A stretch of DNA of 34,547 nucleotides from Arthrobacter woluwensis (GTDB taxonomy: Bacteria > Actinomycetota > Actinomycetes > Actinomycetales > Micrococcaceae). The notes beneath the pieces are model-generated. The model searched no databases, had not been told where the DNA came from, and saw only the letters and a list, made by a program, of their open reading frames with translations. Position numbers and translations under genes: made by a program. The DNA is taken from positions 1-34,547 of the forward strand of contig NZ_FNSN01000006.1 of the NCBI RefSeq assembly GCF_900105345.1, read 5' to 3'. This document shows, in pieces, positions 19,309 through 27,764 of the stretch (its first letter is position 1; each line of letters opens with the position of its first letter).

Positions 19309-20424
19309 CTAGGCTTCGTCAGCGGGGCATTCCTCAACCCAGAACTTCGTGATCTTCGGATCCACGGACACGCCCGTGAAGACGTTGCCGGTGACCTTGT
19401 CCACCCAGAAGCGCGGGATGGGCAGGGAGTTTGCCGGGACGATGATCTCTTCGGTTTCGATGTAGCTGCTCATCAGGTAGTTGCCGGGGGCTGTCCAGCA
19501 CAGCGGGGAGCGGGTCTGGGCGTTGGATGCCTGGGACTGCATGAGGGATGCGCACACATCCCACCGGCTGATCCCGGAGGCGATGGCACCCGAGTTCACG
19601 CTGGTCTGGACGAAGACCTTCATGCGCCGGTCGTAGGCTTCCGCGTTCATCGACATGGTCGCCACGGCACGGGAGCCGGTGCCATCACTGGCCGAGGTGG
19701 GGATGTTCGTGGAATTGACGGTGAAGGTGGTGCGCTTCCACGGTCCGACATGGGTCCAGACGGTGCCGTTGTAGACCTGCGTGGGGAACCCGGGAAGGTC
19801 CATGCGGAGCCTCTGCAGGCCGCGCACCTTGGGCAGGGCGCGGGCCTCGGCCAGGCTGTTGACCGGGATCGGTGCTCCCGCTGCTGCGGTGATTGGCCGC
19901 TGATCGGTTACCACGGGGGAGCCGCTTCCGGCCTTGGGGACGTCGATGAACGCCAGAGTCAGGGCCAGACCTGGTTCGGGCTTCACCCCGCCGCCCGTGG
20001 TGGCGAGCGGGTCCGGGTCCCCGGTGAGTATCCGGACGACACCCTTACGGTTCGTCCCGCCGCTGGTGCCGTCATTCTGCGGGTTGCTGGGGTCCCAGAC
20101 CTGAAGGATCACCCGGTCACGGCGGGGGTTGTTCGCATCCGCTGCGACCAGGGGGTCAACGGTGGCTGAAGTGGCCAGTCCGGTGAGGTACGCTCCCGTA
20201 CTGGACGCGACCGCTGCCGGCCCTGCCGTTGCCAGGACATTGTTGCCCGAGAGGGTGATCGCCAGGGCGCGGGCGTCAAGGACACCGCTGCGGCTGGTCC
20301 CCACCGCGGCACCGGGGGCCAGGAGCCCGCCGATGTCACGGCGCAGGGACTCTCCCGTGTAGAGGGGAGGGCCAGCGGGGGAGGGCGCGTTGATGAAGCT
20401 GGGGTCGATTGCGTCAAGAGGCAC
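19309..20424 (-). CDS. Minor tail protein
   Basis: 371 residues, MPLDAIDPSFINAPSPAGPP..., with RRDIGGLLAPGAAVGTSRSG and ALAITLSGNNVLATAGPAAV. The stretch NPRRDRVILQVWDP is a conserved mark of an actinophage minor tail or upper baseplate family. The C-terminal half is a likely beta-sandwich with receptor or sugar contacts. It lies between the distal tail protein and the Gp37-like gene, consistent with tail-tip assembly. Confidence 0.7.
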   Translation of the reverse strand: MPLDAIDPSFINAPSPAGPPLYTGESLRRDIGGLLAPGAAVGTSRSGVLDARALAITLSGNNVLATAGPAAVASSTGAYLTGLATSATVDPLVAADANNPRRDRVILQVWDPSNPQNDGTSGGTNRKGVVRILTGDPDPLATTGGGVKPEPGLALTLAFIDVPKAGSGSPVVTDQRPITAAAGAPIPVNSLAEARALPKVRGLQRLRMDLPGFPTQVYNGTVWTHVGPWKRTTFTVNSTNIPTSASDGTGSRAVATMSMNAEAYDRRMKVFVQTSVNSGAIASGISRWDVCASLMQSQASNAQTRSPLCWTAPGNYLMSSYIETEEIIVPANSLPIPRFWVDKVTGNVFTGVSVDPKITKFWVEECPADEA

Positions 20425-20435
20425 AGTAGGCCCTC

Positions 20436-21932
20436 CTAATTCCAGGTGTCAGTCCAGGCCACGGTGGCGGTGGCCTGGTTGGTGGAGAGGAACCCCTCAG
20501 CGTTGAAGGTGAGGGTCATGCCCGGGCGGGGGTTGATCCACGATCCTCGTAGGGCGGTGCGCCGTGAGGCGGTGCCGTTCAGCAGGATCGTTTTCTTGTC
20601 CAGGTCGATCACGAGGAACTGCCCCACGGTCAGGACGAGGTTGAACGTCATGCGGTTGCCGAGGTCATCGGTGATCTGAGGGTTGGTCAGATGCGTGTTC
20701 ACGGCGGCGATGGTCACCACGACCCGGGGAGTCCCGGTGCCGGAGGATCCGACCGTGACGGCGTTGTTCGTCACGGTCGCGGTGATCGCGAACGGCACGG
20801 TCAAACCGGCGAGCTGAACCTTCTCCGAGGTGCTCTTTCCCGCTGTGGACGTGTACCGGAACGTGTACCCGCCGGAGGGTGCGGAGCCGCCATCGAAGTA
20901 GTCCCCGGCAAAGGCGACCGCAGCGGACTGGGTAGCAGCGGCGCTGATCTTGACGGCGTCGAAGTCCAGCTTCACGCCGGAGGGGATGACGGTTCCGCCG
21001 TTGTACAGGTAGGGCACTGGCTGGGCGTAGATTGTGCCTGCCGGGGCCTGTGCCGAGTGTGTGACCCTGCCCCCGGTGTTGTTGGTGGGGGCGCTCATGG
21101 ACTCACTGATACGGGTGTTGGTGGAGTCGAAGAAGCGGATCCCGATCTGGCTGGTGTAGCCGGAATCGTTGGCCATCAGCATCGACACCGCCGCCCAGTC
21201 CCCGGGGGAGAGGTTCACCCGCTGGTCCGTGGATGATGCGGCCAGGACGCCGGGTCGGGTTGCCCCGGAACCGGTGGTGAGTCTGCCCCAGGCCGTGCCG
21301 ACGATCCACGCCGGAGGGGATACGGTCTCCCGCGTCAGGGCTCCACCGACACCGACCCAGCCAGAGGTGTCTACCTCGAAGGACGGGTTGTTGGACCAGT
21401 TGGTGTCCGCGACAGTGGTGGGCGGGATGACCAGGCCCCCATCGGTGATGGGGAGCCTGGCGACCCCGGAGCCGCTGATGTCGTTCGGTCCGGTCCCGGC
21501 GAATCGGCGGTGGTCCGTGGCGACGAACTGCACGTTCACGCTGATCGTCTCGACCCCGTCCCACACCACCTCCGGCGTTCCCACGACACGGACCATCGCG
21601 TACCGGGTCAGTTCCGCTTCAGCGACGATCAGGGGCTTGTAGACCTTCATGGGCAGGGCGGCGACGAACTGGTCCCGCACGAGCGCCGCACGGGCGAACG
21701 ACGGGACCACGAGGACGCCCCGGAGGACGTAGTTCGCGCCGTCGTAGTAGGCCGGGTCAGACCAGGCCCCGTCGCGGTCGGGCCACGGGTTCACGTCCCC
21801 GCGTGTTCCCGGGTTACCCCATCCTTCGATGGGTGCTGTGAGGACCCCGCCGACGGTGTCCGCCGGGTCAAGGTAGAGCCCTGACCCGCCGAACGTTCGC
21901 CCGCCGATGGTGGCCGTTACGATGTCGGTCAC
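20436..21932 (-). CDS. Distal tail protein with inserted carbohydrate-binding-like domain
   Basis: 498 residues. The N-terminal 160 residues and the last 120 make the Dit ring (GLYLDPADTVGGVLTAP, MVRVVGTPEVVWDGVETIS; then LQFLVIDLDKKTILLNG-like segments near the end). Between them, about 170-380, lies an insertion with NWSNNPSFEVDTSGWVGVGG, VNLSPGDWAAVSMLMANDSG and YFDGG, the pattern of CBM4/9-type sugar-binding modules in Dit proteins (N.(S/P)FE...GW). It follows the tape measure by a four-base overlap. Family position supports Dit; the insertion suggests binding of the host surface. Confidence 0.8.
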   Translation of the reverse strand: MTDIVTATIGGRTFGGSGLYLDPADTVGGVLTAPIEGWGNPGTRGDVNPWPDRDGAWSDPAYYDGANYVLRGVLVVPSFARAALVRDQFVAALPMKVYKPLIVAEAELTRYAMVRVVGTPEVVWDGVETISVNVQFVATDHRRFAGTGPNDISGSGVARLPITDGGLVIPPTTVADTNWSNNPSFEVDTSGWVGVGGALTRETVSPPAWIVGTAWGRLTTGSGATRPGVLAASSTDQRVNLSPGDWAAVSMLMANDSGYTSQIGIRFFDSTNTRISESMSAPTNNTGGRVTHSAQAPAGTIYAQPVPYLYNGGTVIPSGVKLDFDAVKISAAATQSAAVAFAGDYFDGGSAPSGGYTFRYTSTAGKSTSEKVQLAGLTVPFAITATVTNNAVTVGSSGTGTPRVVVTIAAVNTHLTNPQITDDLGNRMTFNLVLTVGQFLVIDLDKKTILLNGTASRRTALRGSWINPRPGMTLTFNAEGFLSTNQATATVAWTDTWN

Positions 21933-24900
21933 AGACCCTCCAATCGACGCGCCGTCTCAAGAGCGGTAGCGCGCGGGTTTGCGGTTTCGTGGATGTCGAT
22001 CTTCACGGGGGTCCGCCCATCGGCCCACCGTCCGTGACTTCCAGGAGCGGGCACGTAGGAGGCTGGCCGGTAGGGCTGGGAAGCGACGGCGCTGGGGATC
22101 TGCACCAGGGAATCCACAGCACGGGACACCAGCCCCGTACCGTCCCGGACACCAAGCGCCAGGCCAGCAGGGACCTGCCGCCCGACCTCATACCGGAACA
22201 CCCGCGACGGTGAGTGGATCCCGAGGTTCTTCTTCACCTGCGAGGTCATCCGGTCGGTGACCTTCTTGATCGCCGCATCCACGGCCTTGAGGTTCCCGGA
22301 CAGCCCGTTCACAAGACCCTGCTGCGCGGCGATCCCCGCCCCGTACATCCCATTCGCCAACGACATGCCCGCGGACTGGGACACCGAACCGAGCTGTTTC
22401 CACTGCCCGTTGAGCTGACCGACAAGACCCTTGCCCCCGGCGATGAGGGACTTAGCGATGGAGCCGCCCTTACCGGTGCCAAGCTCACCGATCTGCGCGA
22501 GCAGACTGGAATCAAGGCCCATGGACCGCAGCTTGTCGAGTTGGCCCTTGAACCCTTGGACGCTGCCTACGGTCTTCTTCGCAGCCGCCACAATGCCCTG
22601 AGCGCTACGCCCGGCAAGGTCCCCCAGGTTGAACTCGTCCCGGAACTTCTCAGCCGCGTCACTGGCCGCCTTGTCCCGGGTCTTGACCGCATCCGAAAGG
22701 CTCTTCTGCGCTGTCTTCAGACGGGACGCGATGCTGGCGCGCTGGGTGGTGAGTTTGGAGATCTGCGCGTTGCTGGCGCTGATCATCCGCGACGTCGCAT
22801 CCAACGTCCGCCCCAGAGACGTTTCCCGGTTGGCCTCGGCAAGCTTCTGCCGGCCCTGAGCGACCAGGGACGCGACCTGCTTATTCCGCTTCGAGATCGC
22901 CGCGTAGTAGGCGGTCATCTTCTTCGCGTTAGCCTTCGCGTCCTTCCCCAGGGTCGGGGCCTTCACCCCGGAGACCTGAGCGGCACGGCTCATCAGCGAC
23001 GAGGCGGCCTTGCGGAGCTGGTCAGCCTTTGTGAAGTGCTTCGTGGCCTCAGAGGTGACCTTCCGTGCCACAGCGGTAATGGCTGCCGTTGCCTGCGGCC
23101 CGGCCTTCTTCACCCCACCGGCAAGGCCCTGAACGATGAACTCACCGAACTGCCGGAACACTCGCGACGGTGAGTGGATCCCCAGGGCCGCTTTGAACGG
23201 CCCGACGATCCAGCCGGGGAGCTGGTTGAGGAAGAAGCTGCCAATGCTGGACAGGAGGCTGCCGGCACCGTTGAGAAGACCCTGGATCATGTCTCGACCG
23301 ATCTGGACGAGGGAGCCCGTCAGACCGGAGAGCGCGCCGAGGATCTTGCCAGGGAGGTCACGGAAGAACGAGACCACGTTGTTGATCCCGGACGAGATCG
23401 CACCCGTGATGTTCGACCAGAGCCCGGTGAAGAACGACTTGATGCCGTTCCAGGCTGAAGACCACAGCGACCCGATCAGTGAAAGGCCACTACTAATCAC
23501 GGTCCGGACAATGCTGATAGCACCCGTGACGATGGACCCGATGGTGTTCCAGATGCCCTTGAAAATGTTCTGGATCCCTTGCCACACCTGGGACCAGTTG
23601 CCCGAGATGATGCCAGTGACTACCTGGATCACACCCTGAACGATCTGCATGACCGATGTGATGACGTTGGCTATCGCGCCGAACACCGTCGTCACTACCG
23701 GCATGAGGGCCTGGATGACGGGGATCAAAACGGCCAAGAGGATATTGATCAGTGGGGTTATCGCGGACACGATCGCCGTGAACAGCGAGATCACGGGCGG
23801 CAGGACCGTTGAAACCAACATCGTGATCACCGGAACAAGCGCCGATACCAGAGCTGACACCAGCGGCATCAGAGCAGCAAGAACCTGCATCACCGCCGGG
23901 CCGATAACTTGGAAGATCTGGACGACCGCCGGTAGCAGGGTCGAAACGAGCTGTGCGAGTACGGGAGCCAGCTGCGATGCCAGTTGCGCGCCCAGTTGAG
24001 CGAATGCCGCCCCAAGAGGCTGGAAAGCAGTCGCCAATGCGCTGATTACGGGCGAGAAGGCCTGGAACTGAGCCGAAATCTGTGCCCACAACGCACGTCC
24101 AGCATCGGTTTGGGTGAAGAAGTATGCCAGTGCCGTCCCGACGCCAACGAGGGCAGACAGAATAGTGACGAACGGATTGGTTTTCAGGACCTTCGTGAAG
24201 AGGGCCGCTGCAATTGCTGCCCCCTTAGTCACCGCGGTGTACACCGAAGTTGCGGTTGTGAGGACTTTGAAAGCTATCGCGCTAGCGCCAATTGCTGCCG
24301 CAACTGCCTTGAACGCGGAGGCGTTCTCACGCACGAAGGCCACTGCCGATGCCGCCGCGAGTCCAAGGCGCTCCATGAACCCGGAGAACCCGGACGACGT
24401 GACGTCATCTCCACCTGCCTTGAAGGCAGCGAAGAAGGCCTGGACTGATCCGACAGCGCTACGCGCAAAAAGGCCGACGCGCTCGAGCACCCCAGCGAAC
24501 CCGGTTGACGTCACATCTGAGCCGCCCGCTTGGTAGGCGGCGACCATCGCCGTGATCCCACCCTTGACTTCGTCGAACGCCTTGCGTGCTCCCGCGCCGA
24601 TTCGGAGGAACGTTCCCACAAAACCGGTGGCATTGACCTGAGCATTTGCGTTCTGCCAGCCGCCAATCAGGGCGTCGTAGCCCTTCATGACGTTTGCGAA
24701 GACTGGCTTGAGCTTCTTGTTTACGCCATCGATGATCGGAATAAGCCCGTTCATCCCGTCCTTGGCTGCGCTCAAGAAAGGGAGCATGACGGTTTCGCCG
24801 ACGCGTCCGAGGGCTGCTTTGAGGTTCGCCATCGAGCCACGGAAGGTCTCTCCGGACTTCAGGGCTGCACCGCCGAGGCCCTTCTCCATGGCGTTTTGGA

Positions 24901-25540
24901 AGGTCGCGAAGTCGATCTTGCCCTTGGAGGCGAGGTCGTACACCTCGTCGGAGGTCTTACCCAGTTCCTTGCCCAAGAGCTGGACAATCGGAATGCCAGC
25001 GTCGTTCAGCTGGGCGATGACATCGCCCTGGATCTTGTTCGACGCGGCGACCTTGTTGAAGATCGCTCCCATCTCACCCATGCCGACACCCGCAATGGTG
25101 GCCGAGTCGCCCACGAGCTTCAGGGTCCGTTCAAGGTCTTGGCCGGGTTTCACCCCAGCAGCGACCACGCCAGCAGCCACGGTGGCCGCGTCACCCATGC
25201 CGAACGCCGTGCCCTTCACTGCGGCCATGGCATTGTTCATGATCTTCGTTACCGACTGGGTGGAGTGGCCCAGCCCGGTGAGTTTGGCCTGCGCGTCCTC
25301 GATGTTCAGTGCTCGAGAGATCCCGCCTTTGACTGCCAGCCCTGCAACCATTGCAGGTCCAGCGACGGCGAGGACCTTGCCGGCGATACCGGCGAATGCA
25401 GCGCCGAACGAGCTTCCGCCGCGCTTGCCAGCGGCCGCGCTGCCCGCGTCTGCTGCCCCAGTTAGGTCGTTGACGATGCTCTTGCCAAGGCCCTTGGAGG
25501 AGGCGACGATGTTGACATAGGCGGTCGCCAGTTCAGACAT
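21929..25540 (-). CDS. Tape measure protein
   Basis: 1203 residues, the longest gene. The N-terminus (about 60-240) is the conserved tape-measure domain: LNIEDAQAKLTGLGHSTQSV, LKLVGDSATIAGVGMGEMGA, NKIQGDVIAQLNDAGIPIVQ and DEVYDLASKGKIDFATFQNA. Two diverged repeats follow (GGSDVTSTGFAGVLERVGLF and GGDDVTSSGFSGFMERLGLA), then long hydrophobic helices (about 430-680). Two copies of GIHSPSRVFR occur near 790 and 1110. The length predicts a tail of roughly 180 nm at 1.5 angstrom per residue. The protein sets tail length and leads DNA into the cell. ATG 25540 is preceded by GGAGGCC. Confidence 0.92.
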   Translation of the reverse strand: MSELATAYVNIVASSKGLGKSIVNDLTGAADAGSAAAGKRGGSSFGAAFAGIAGKVLAVAGPAMVAGLAVKGGISRALNIEDAQAKLTGLGHSTQSVTKIMNNAMAAVKGTAFGMGDAATVAAGVVAAGVKPGQDLERTLKLVGDSATIAGVGMGEMGAIFNKVAASNKIQGDVIAQLNDAGIPIVQLLGKELGKTSDEVYDLASKGKIDFATFQNAMEKGLGGAALKSGETFRGSMANLKAALGRVGETVMLPFLSAAKDGMNGLIPIIDGVNKKLKPVFANVMKGYDALIGGWQNANAQVNATGFVGTFLRIGAGARKAFDEVKGGITAMVAAYQAGGSDVTSTGFAGVLERVGLFARSAVGSVQAFFAAFKAGGDDVTSSGFSGFMERLGLAAASAVAFVRENASAFKAVAAAIGASAIAFKVLTTATSVYTAVTKGAAIAAALFTKVLKTNPFVTILSALVGVGTALAYFFTQTDAGRALWAQISAQFQAFSPVISALATAFQPLGAAFAQLGAQLASQLAPVLAQLVSTLLPAVVQIFQVIGPAVMQVLAALMPLVSALVSALVPVITMLVSTVLPPVISLFTAIVSAITPLINILLAVLIPVIQALMPVVTTVFGAIANVITSVMQIVQGVIQVVTGIISGNWSQVWQGIQNIFKGIWNTIGSIVTGAISIVRTVISSGLSLIGSLWSSAWNGIKSFFTGLWSNITGAISSGINNVVSFFRDLPGKILGALSGLTGSLVQIGRDMIQGLLNGAGSLLSSIGSFFLNQLPGWIVGPFKAALGIHSPSRVFRQFGEFIVQGLAGGVKKAGPQATAAITAVARKVTSEATKHFTKADQLRKAASSLMSRAAQVSGVKAPTLGKDAKANAKKMTAYYAAISKRNKQVASLVAQGRQKLAEANRETSLGRTLDATSRMISASNAQISKLTTQRASIASRLKTAQKSLSDAVKTRDKAASDAAEKFRDEFNLGDLAGRSAQGIVAAAKKTVGSVQGFKGQLDKLRSMGLDSSLLAQIGELGTGKGGSIAKSLIAGGKGLVGQLNGQWKQLGSVSQSAGMSLANGMYGAGIAAQQGLVNGLSGNLKAVDAAIKKVTDRMTSQVKKNLGIHSPSRVFRYEVGRQVPAGLALGVRDGTGLVSRAVDSLVQIPSAVASQPYRPASYVPAPGSHGRWADGRTPVKIDIHETANPRATALETARRLEGL

Positions 25541-25558
25541 GGGGCCTCCTGGAATGCG

Positions 25559-25593
25559 GCTAGCCCCCGCACCAGGACGGTGCAGGGGCTAGC
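25559..25593. repeat. Hairpin at the chaperone/tape-measure junction
   Basis: GCTAGCCCC/GGGGCTAGC and GCACC/GGTGC form a 15-position stem with a single mismatch and a 5-base loop. It contains the chaperone stop codon and lies just upstream of the tape-measure ribosome site. There is no T-run. It may modulate readthrough or protect the messenger. Confidence 0.55.
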
Positions 25594-26421
25594 GGTTTCT
25601 GTTGTAATAGGCGACTTGTCGTTCGGTGACGAACTTGACCACGCCGGCCTTGGTGGTGTGAGCAACCTTCCCCGGTGGGGGTTGCGGTGCACGCCGAGCC
25701 TGTTTCCACTTCTCGGCCTGTTCGAGGCTCATGGGTTTGCCCTTGAACGTCGTGGTGGTCTTGTCCTCGAACCCTGGGCGCGGAATGGGCTTGGGTGGGC
25801 GTTTGCCCTTCTGCCCGTCAGCGGTCTTCTGCCATGCCAGGACTGCCAAGCGGTCTGCTATCAAGGCAGTAAGTTGTTCGAGAAGCGTCCAGCCTTGTCC
25901 GAGCGCCCGCTTGGTCGCCGAATCGTCAGGGAGATGTTCAGCGAAATCGGCAACCTCCCAGAGGTGGAAGCCGGGAACCCTGCCGGTGCGGGTGAGACGG
26001 AGCCCGTAGTATCGCAAGAAGTCGGCCCGCAACTGCCCGCCGAACTCCCGAAGGAGAGCGGCGAGCGTTAGGAGTTTGGGGCCAGTTCCTTGATGAGGTC
26101 CTGGACCAGTTCACTGCCAGCTTCCACGGAGACCCGCCCCGTCTCGGGGTCCCTAACCGATTCGAGCGCCGTTTTGAATGACTCCTTGCCAAGCAGCCGG
26201 CGCAGGATCCGGGGGAGCCGCTGCACCTCACCCTCATCGAGGGAGTCCAGGTCGTCGAGAAGTTCGAAGTCATCGAGTGCGTCGGCCGCGATGGTGTACT
26301 CCTGACCATGCACAGTGACGGTCTTTGTGCCGTCCTTGTTGACCCTGGGCTTGCGATCCTGGGGCTTCTTGACACCTTCCGGGATGGTGGTGGTGTCGTC
26401 GGTGATCTTGATTTCAGACAT
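25589..26421 (-). CDS. Long tail assembly chaperone (GT-type), made by -1 frameshift
   Basis: The short chaperone frame (26421 to 26068) and the following frame (ending 25589) are joined by a slippery heptamer C-CCA-AAC at 26080-26074. After a -1 slip reading continues LLTLAALLREFGGQLRADFL, giving about 277 residues. The second part has RYYGLRLTRTGRVPGFHLWE, FAEHLPDDSATKRAL and a basic, Pro-rich C-terminus. This is the lambda G/GT arrangement: the longer product recruits the tail protein to the tape measure. The downstream part has no start with a ribosome site at the overlap, which supports the fusion. Confidence 0.85.
26068..26421 (-). CDS. Short tail assembly chaperone (G-type)
   Basis: 117 residues (MSEIKITDDTTTIPEGVKKP...), acidic, with FELLDDLDSLDEGEVQRLPR, then LLGKESFKTALESVRD and VQDLIKELAPNS. 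Length, acidity and the position between the major tail protein and tape measure match G-type chaperones that coat the tape measure before tube polymerisation. It ends in TAA at 26070-26068 unless the ribosome slips at the heptamer. Confidence 0.85.
   Translation of the reverse strand: MSEIKITDDTTTIPEGVKKPQDRKPRVNKDGTKTVTVHGQEYTIAADALDDFELLDDLDSLDEGEVQRLPRILRRLLGKESFKTALESVRDPETGRVSVEAGSELVQDLIKELAPNS
26074..26080 (-). promoter_or_regulatory. -1 ribosomal frameshift signal
   Basis: On the minus strand the bases read C CCA AAC in the zero frame, a complete X XXY YYZ slippery heptamer, two codons before the stop of the short chaperone. Both tRNAs can re-pair as CCC-AAA. Confidence 0.9.
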
Positions 26422-26473
26422 GGGTGCCTCCTGCGGGCAGAGAACTTGGTAGGGGTTGCGGGACTGGTGGTGA

Positions 26474-26510
26474 CCTGTGGGGCGCGGTCCCGCAACACGC
26501 GCCCCACAGG
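26474..26510. repeat. Strong hairpin after the major tail protein gene
   Basis: CCTGTGGGGCGCG (26474-26486) pairs perfectly with CGCGCCCCACAGG (26498-26510), a 13-bp stem with an 11-base loop nine bases beyond the major tail protein stop. There is no T-run. It is probably an mRNA-protecting or partial-termination element that raises tail protein relative to the chaperones. Confidence 0.6.
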
Positions 26511-26518
26511 GGTTGGGA

Positions 26519-27040
26519 TCAGGCCATGTAGATGTAGGCCTTGGTGCCGGTGGAGTCCGGGTAGGCGGTCAGGGTGACGTCGTAGCCGATGGCCTCGTCA
26601 CCCTTGAGGGAGACGTCGCCGCGTTCGGTGACCTGTGCGTCCGGGAGGCAGATGCGGATGGTCTTGGCACCATCACGGACCTCGATGACCCAGACCAGGT
26701 GATCGGTCTGAGTGCCCTTGATCTTGATCGCCGAAGCGGTGGCCGTGGGGTCCGCGTAGTAGACCTTCAGGACCTCTGCGGACGTCTCGATCATGGTGAA
26801 CTGGTAGGTCAGGTCGTGGCTGGTCTGGATCTTCCGGACCACGTCACCGTTCTGCCAGGCCTTGATGTCGGTCTGGTCGGTGCTGATCGCCTGGGTGATG
26901 CCGTCCTCGGAGGCATAGCCGAGATCCTTGAGGGCGGCGTTCAGGGCGGTCGTGGTGTCAGTGGGGAGTGCGGTTCCGAGCGGGCCGGACGAGATCGTTC
27001 CGGTGACCGCGACGCGCACATTGCCGGCAGTGAGTGCCAT
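26519..27040 (-). CDS. Major tail protein
   Basis: 173 residues, MALTAGNVRVAVTGTISSGP..., with LNAALKDLGYASEDGITQAI, IKAWQNGDVVRKIQTSHDLT and YQFTMIETSAEVLKVYYA. This pattern ('LG..SEDG........(D)...W(Q/G)..(VR)') is typical of actinophage tail-tube subunits. It polymerises into the tail tube around the tape measure. It lies between the connector genes and the chaperones, with a hairpin on either side. The start at 27040 has AGGAGGGAC upstream. Confidence 0.85.
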   Translation of the reverse strand: MALTAGNVRVAVTGTISSGPLGTALPTDTTTALNAALKDLGYASEDGITQAISTDQTDIKAWQNGDVVRKIQTSHDLTYQFTMIETSAEVLKVYYADPTATASAIKIKGTQTDHLVWVIEVRDGAKTIRICLPDAQVTERGDVSLKGDEAIGYDVTLTAYPDSTGTKAYIYMA

Positions 27041-27054
27041 GTTGTCCCTCCTGG

Positions 27055-27090
27055 GGGCATGAAAAAAGCCCCGCCAGGTGGCAGGGCTTG
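27055..27090 (-). terminator. Terminator-like hairpin before the major tail protein gene
   Basis: AAGCCCCGCC (27066-27075) and GGCAGGGCTT (27080-27089) form a 10-position stem with one mismatch. On the minus strand six T follow, then CATGCCC. It lies between the tail terminator and major tail protein genes, so late transcription must read through it or restart beyond it. Confidence 0.65.
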
Positions 27091-27106
27091 CAAGGGTTGG
27101 ATGGGG

Positions 27107-27532
27107 TTAGATCGGCGTCCCACGAACAGCGAGTTCGAAGTTCTGCCGGTAGCGCGGGATCTTGGCGTCCGGGTCAGGAATATCCACGAGCCCACCCATG
27201 GGGTGGGCCCAGTAGATGACGACATCCATTGCTTGGGAATCGGCACTGGCCGGGACAGTGATGGTGTCATTGCTCAGGGCCGACAGGTGCGCCCGGACGA
27301 GCTGCGCCTTGGCCTTAGCAACGTTCTTCGTCGGCCCCCACGTATCGACCATGAGGAACGCCTTCTCATGGATCGGCGAGAACTGCCGGCCACCAGCATC
27401 ACTGATGAGAACGAACTGGTCCGGACGAGGATTCGGTTCAGTACCGACGACGGTCAGGCCAGGGATCCTCGCGATCAGCCATAGCCGGGCCGCTGCCATG
27501 GCATTGCCGAACAGGACAACTTGGTTAGCCAC
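27107..27532 (-). CDS. Tail terminator protein
   Basis: 141 residues from GTG 27532, which overlaps the upstream stop (GTGGCTAAC). The sequence VVLFGNAMAAARLWLIARIP, then VLISDAGGRQFSPIHEKAFL and DSQAMDVVIYWAHPMGG resembles actinophage head-tail joining or tail terminator proteins that cap the tail tube. The last part (DPDAKIPRYRQNFELAVRG) matches the usual C-terminal 'PRY...F.(L/I)..RG'. It lies just before the major tail protein, as expected. Confidence 0.7.
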   Translation of the reverse strand: MANQVVLFGNAMAAARLWLIARIPGLTVVGTEPNPRPDQFVLISDAGGRQFSPIHEKAFLMVDTWGPTKNVAKAKAQLVRAHLSALSNDTITVPASADSQAMDVVIYWAHPMGGLVDIPDPDAKIPRYRQNFELAVRGTPI

Positions 27533-27764
27533 TACCCACCGCCTTCGACAGCGCACCGTACTTCGCCTCAGCCCGGTACGCCTCTTCGGTGTCGGGGTAG
27601 ATGGCAACACGAGCACGGGCACCACCTGTATGGGTGTCGGTCTCGAACCCTGGGCCGGCTGCATTCGCGACGCGTTCCGCCTGGGACTCGAGGAAAGCGA
27701 CTACAGGTGGTGCGTTGCGAAGTTCGCGGAACCCTCGCTGGTTGAGCTTCACCCTGATTGCCAT
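27525..27764 (-). CDS. HK97 gp10-like head-tail connector protein
   Basis: 79 residues from ATG 27764 (MAIRVKLNQRGFRELRNAPP...), then VAFLESQAERVANAAGPGFE. The motif 'L...GFREL......V...L...A..VA..A' is the small gp10-type or minor head-completion family of the connector region. It overlaps both neighbours, and its position between stopper-like and terminator-like genes supports the call. Confidence 0.65.
   Translation of the reverse strand: MAIRVKLNQRGFRELRNAPPVVAFLESQAERVANAAGPGFETDTHTGGARARVAIYPDTEEAYRAEAKYGALSKAVGSG

Noticed and set aside
26477-27484. A 335-residue plus-strand open frame opposite the major tail protein
   Set aside because: It lies antisense to the tail tube and connector genes and runs through their hairpins; the composition is that of a shadow frame.
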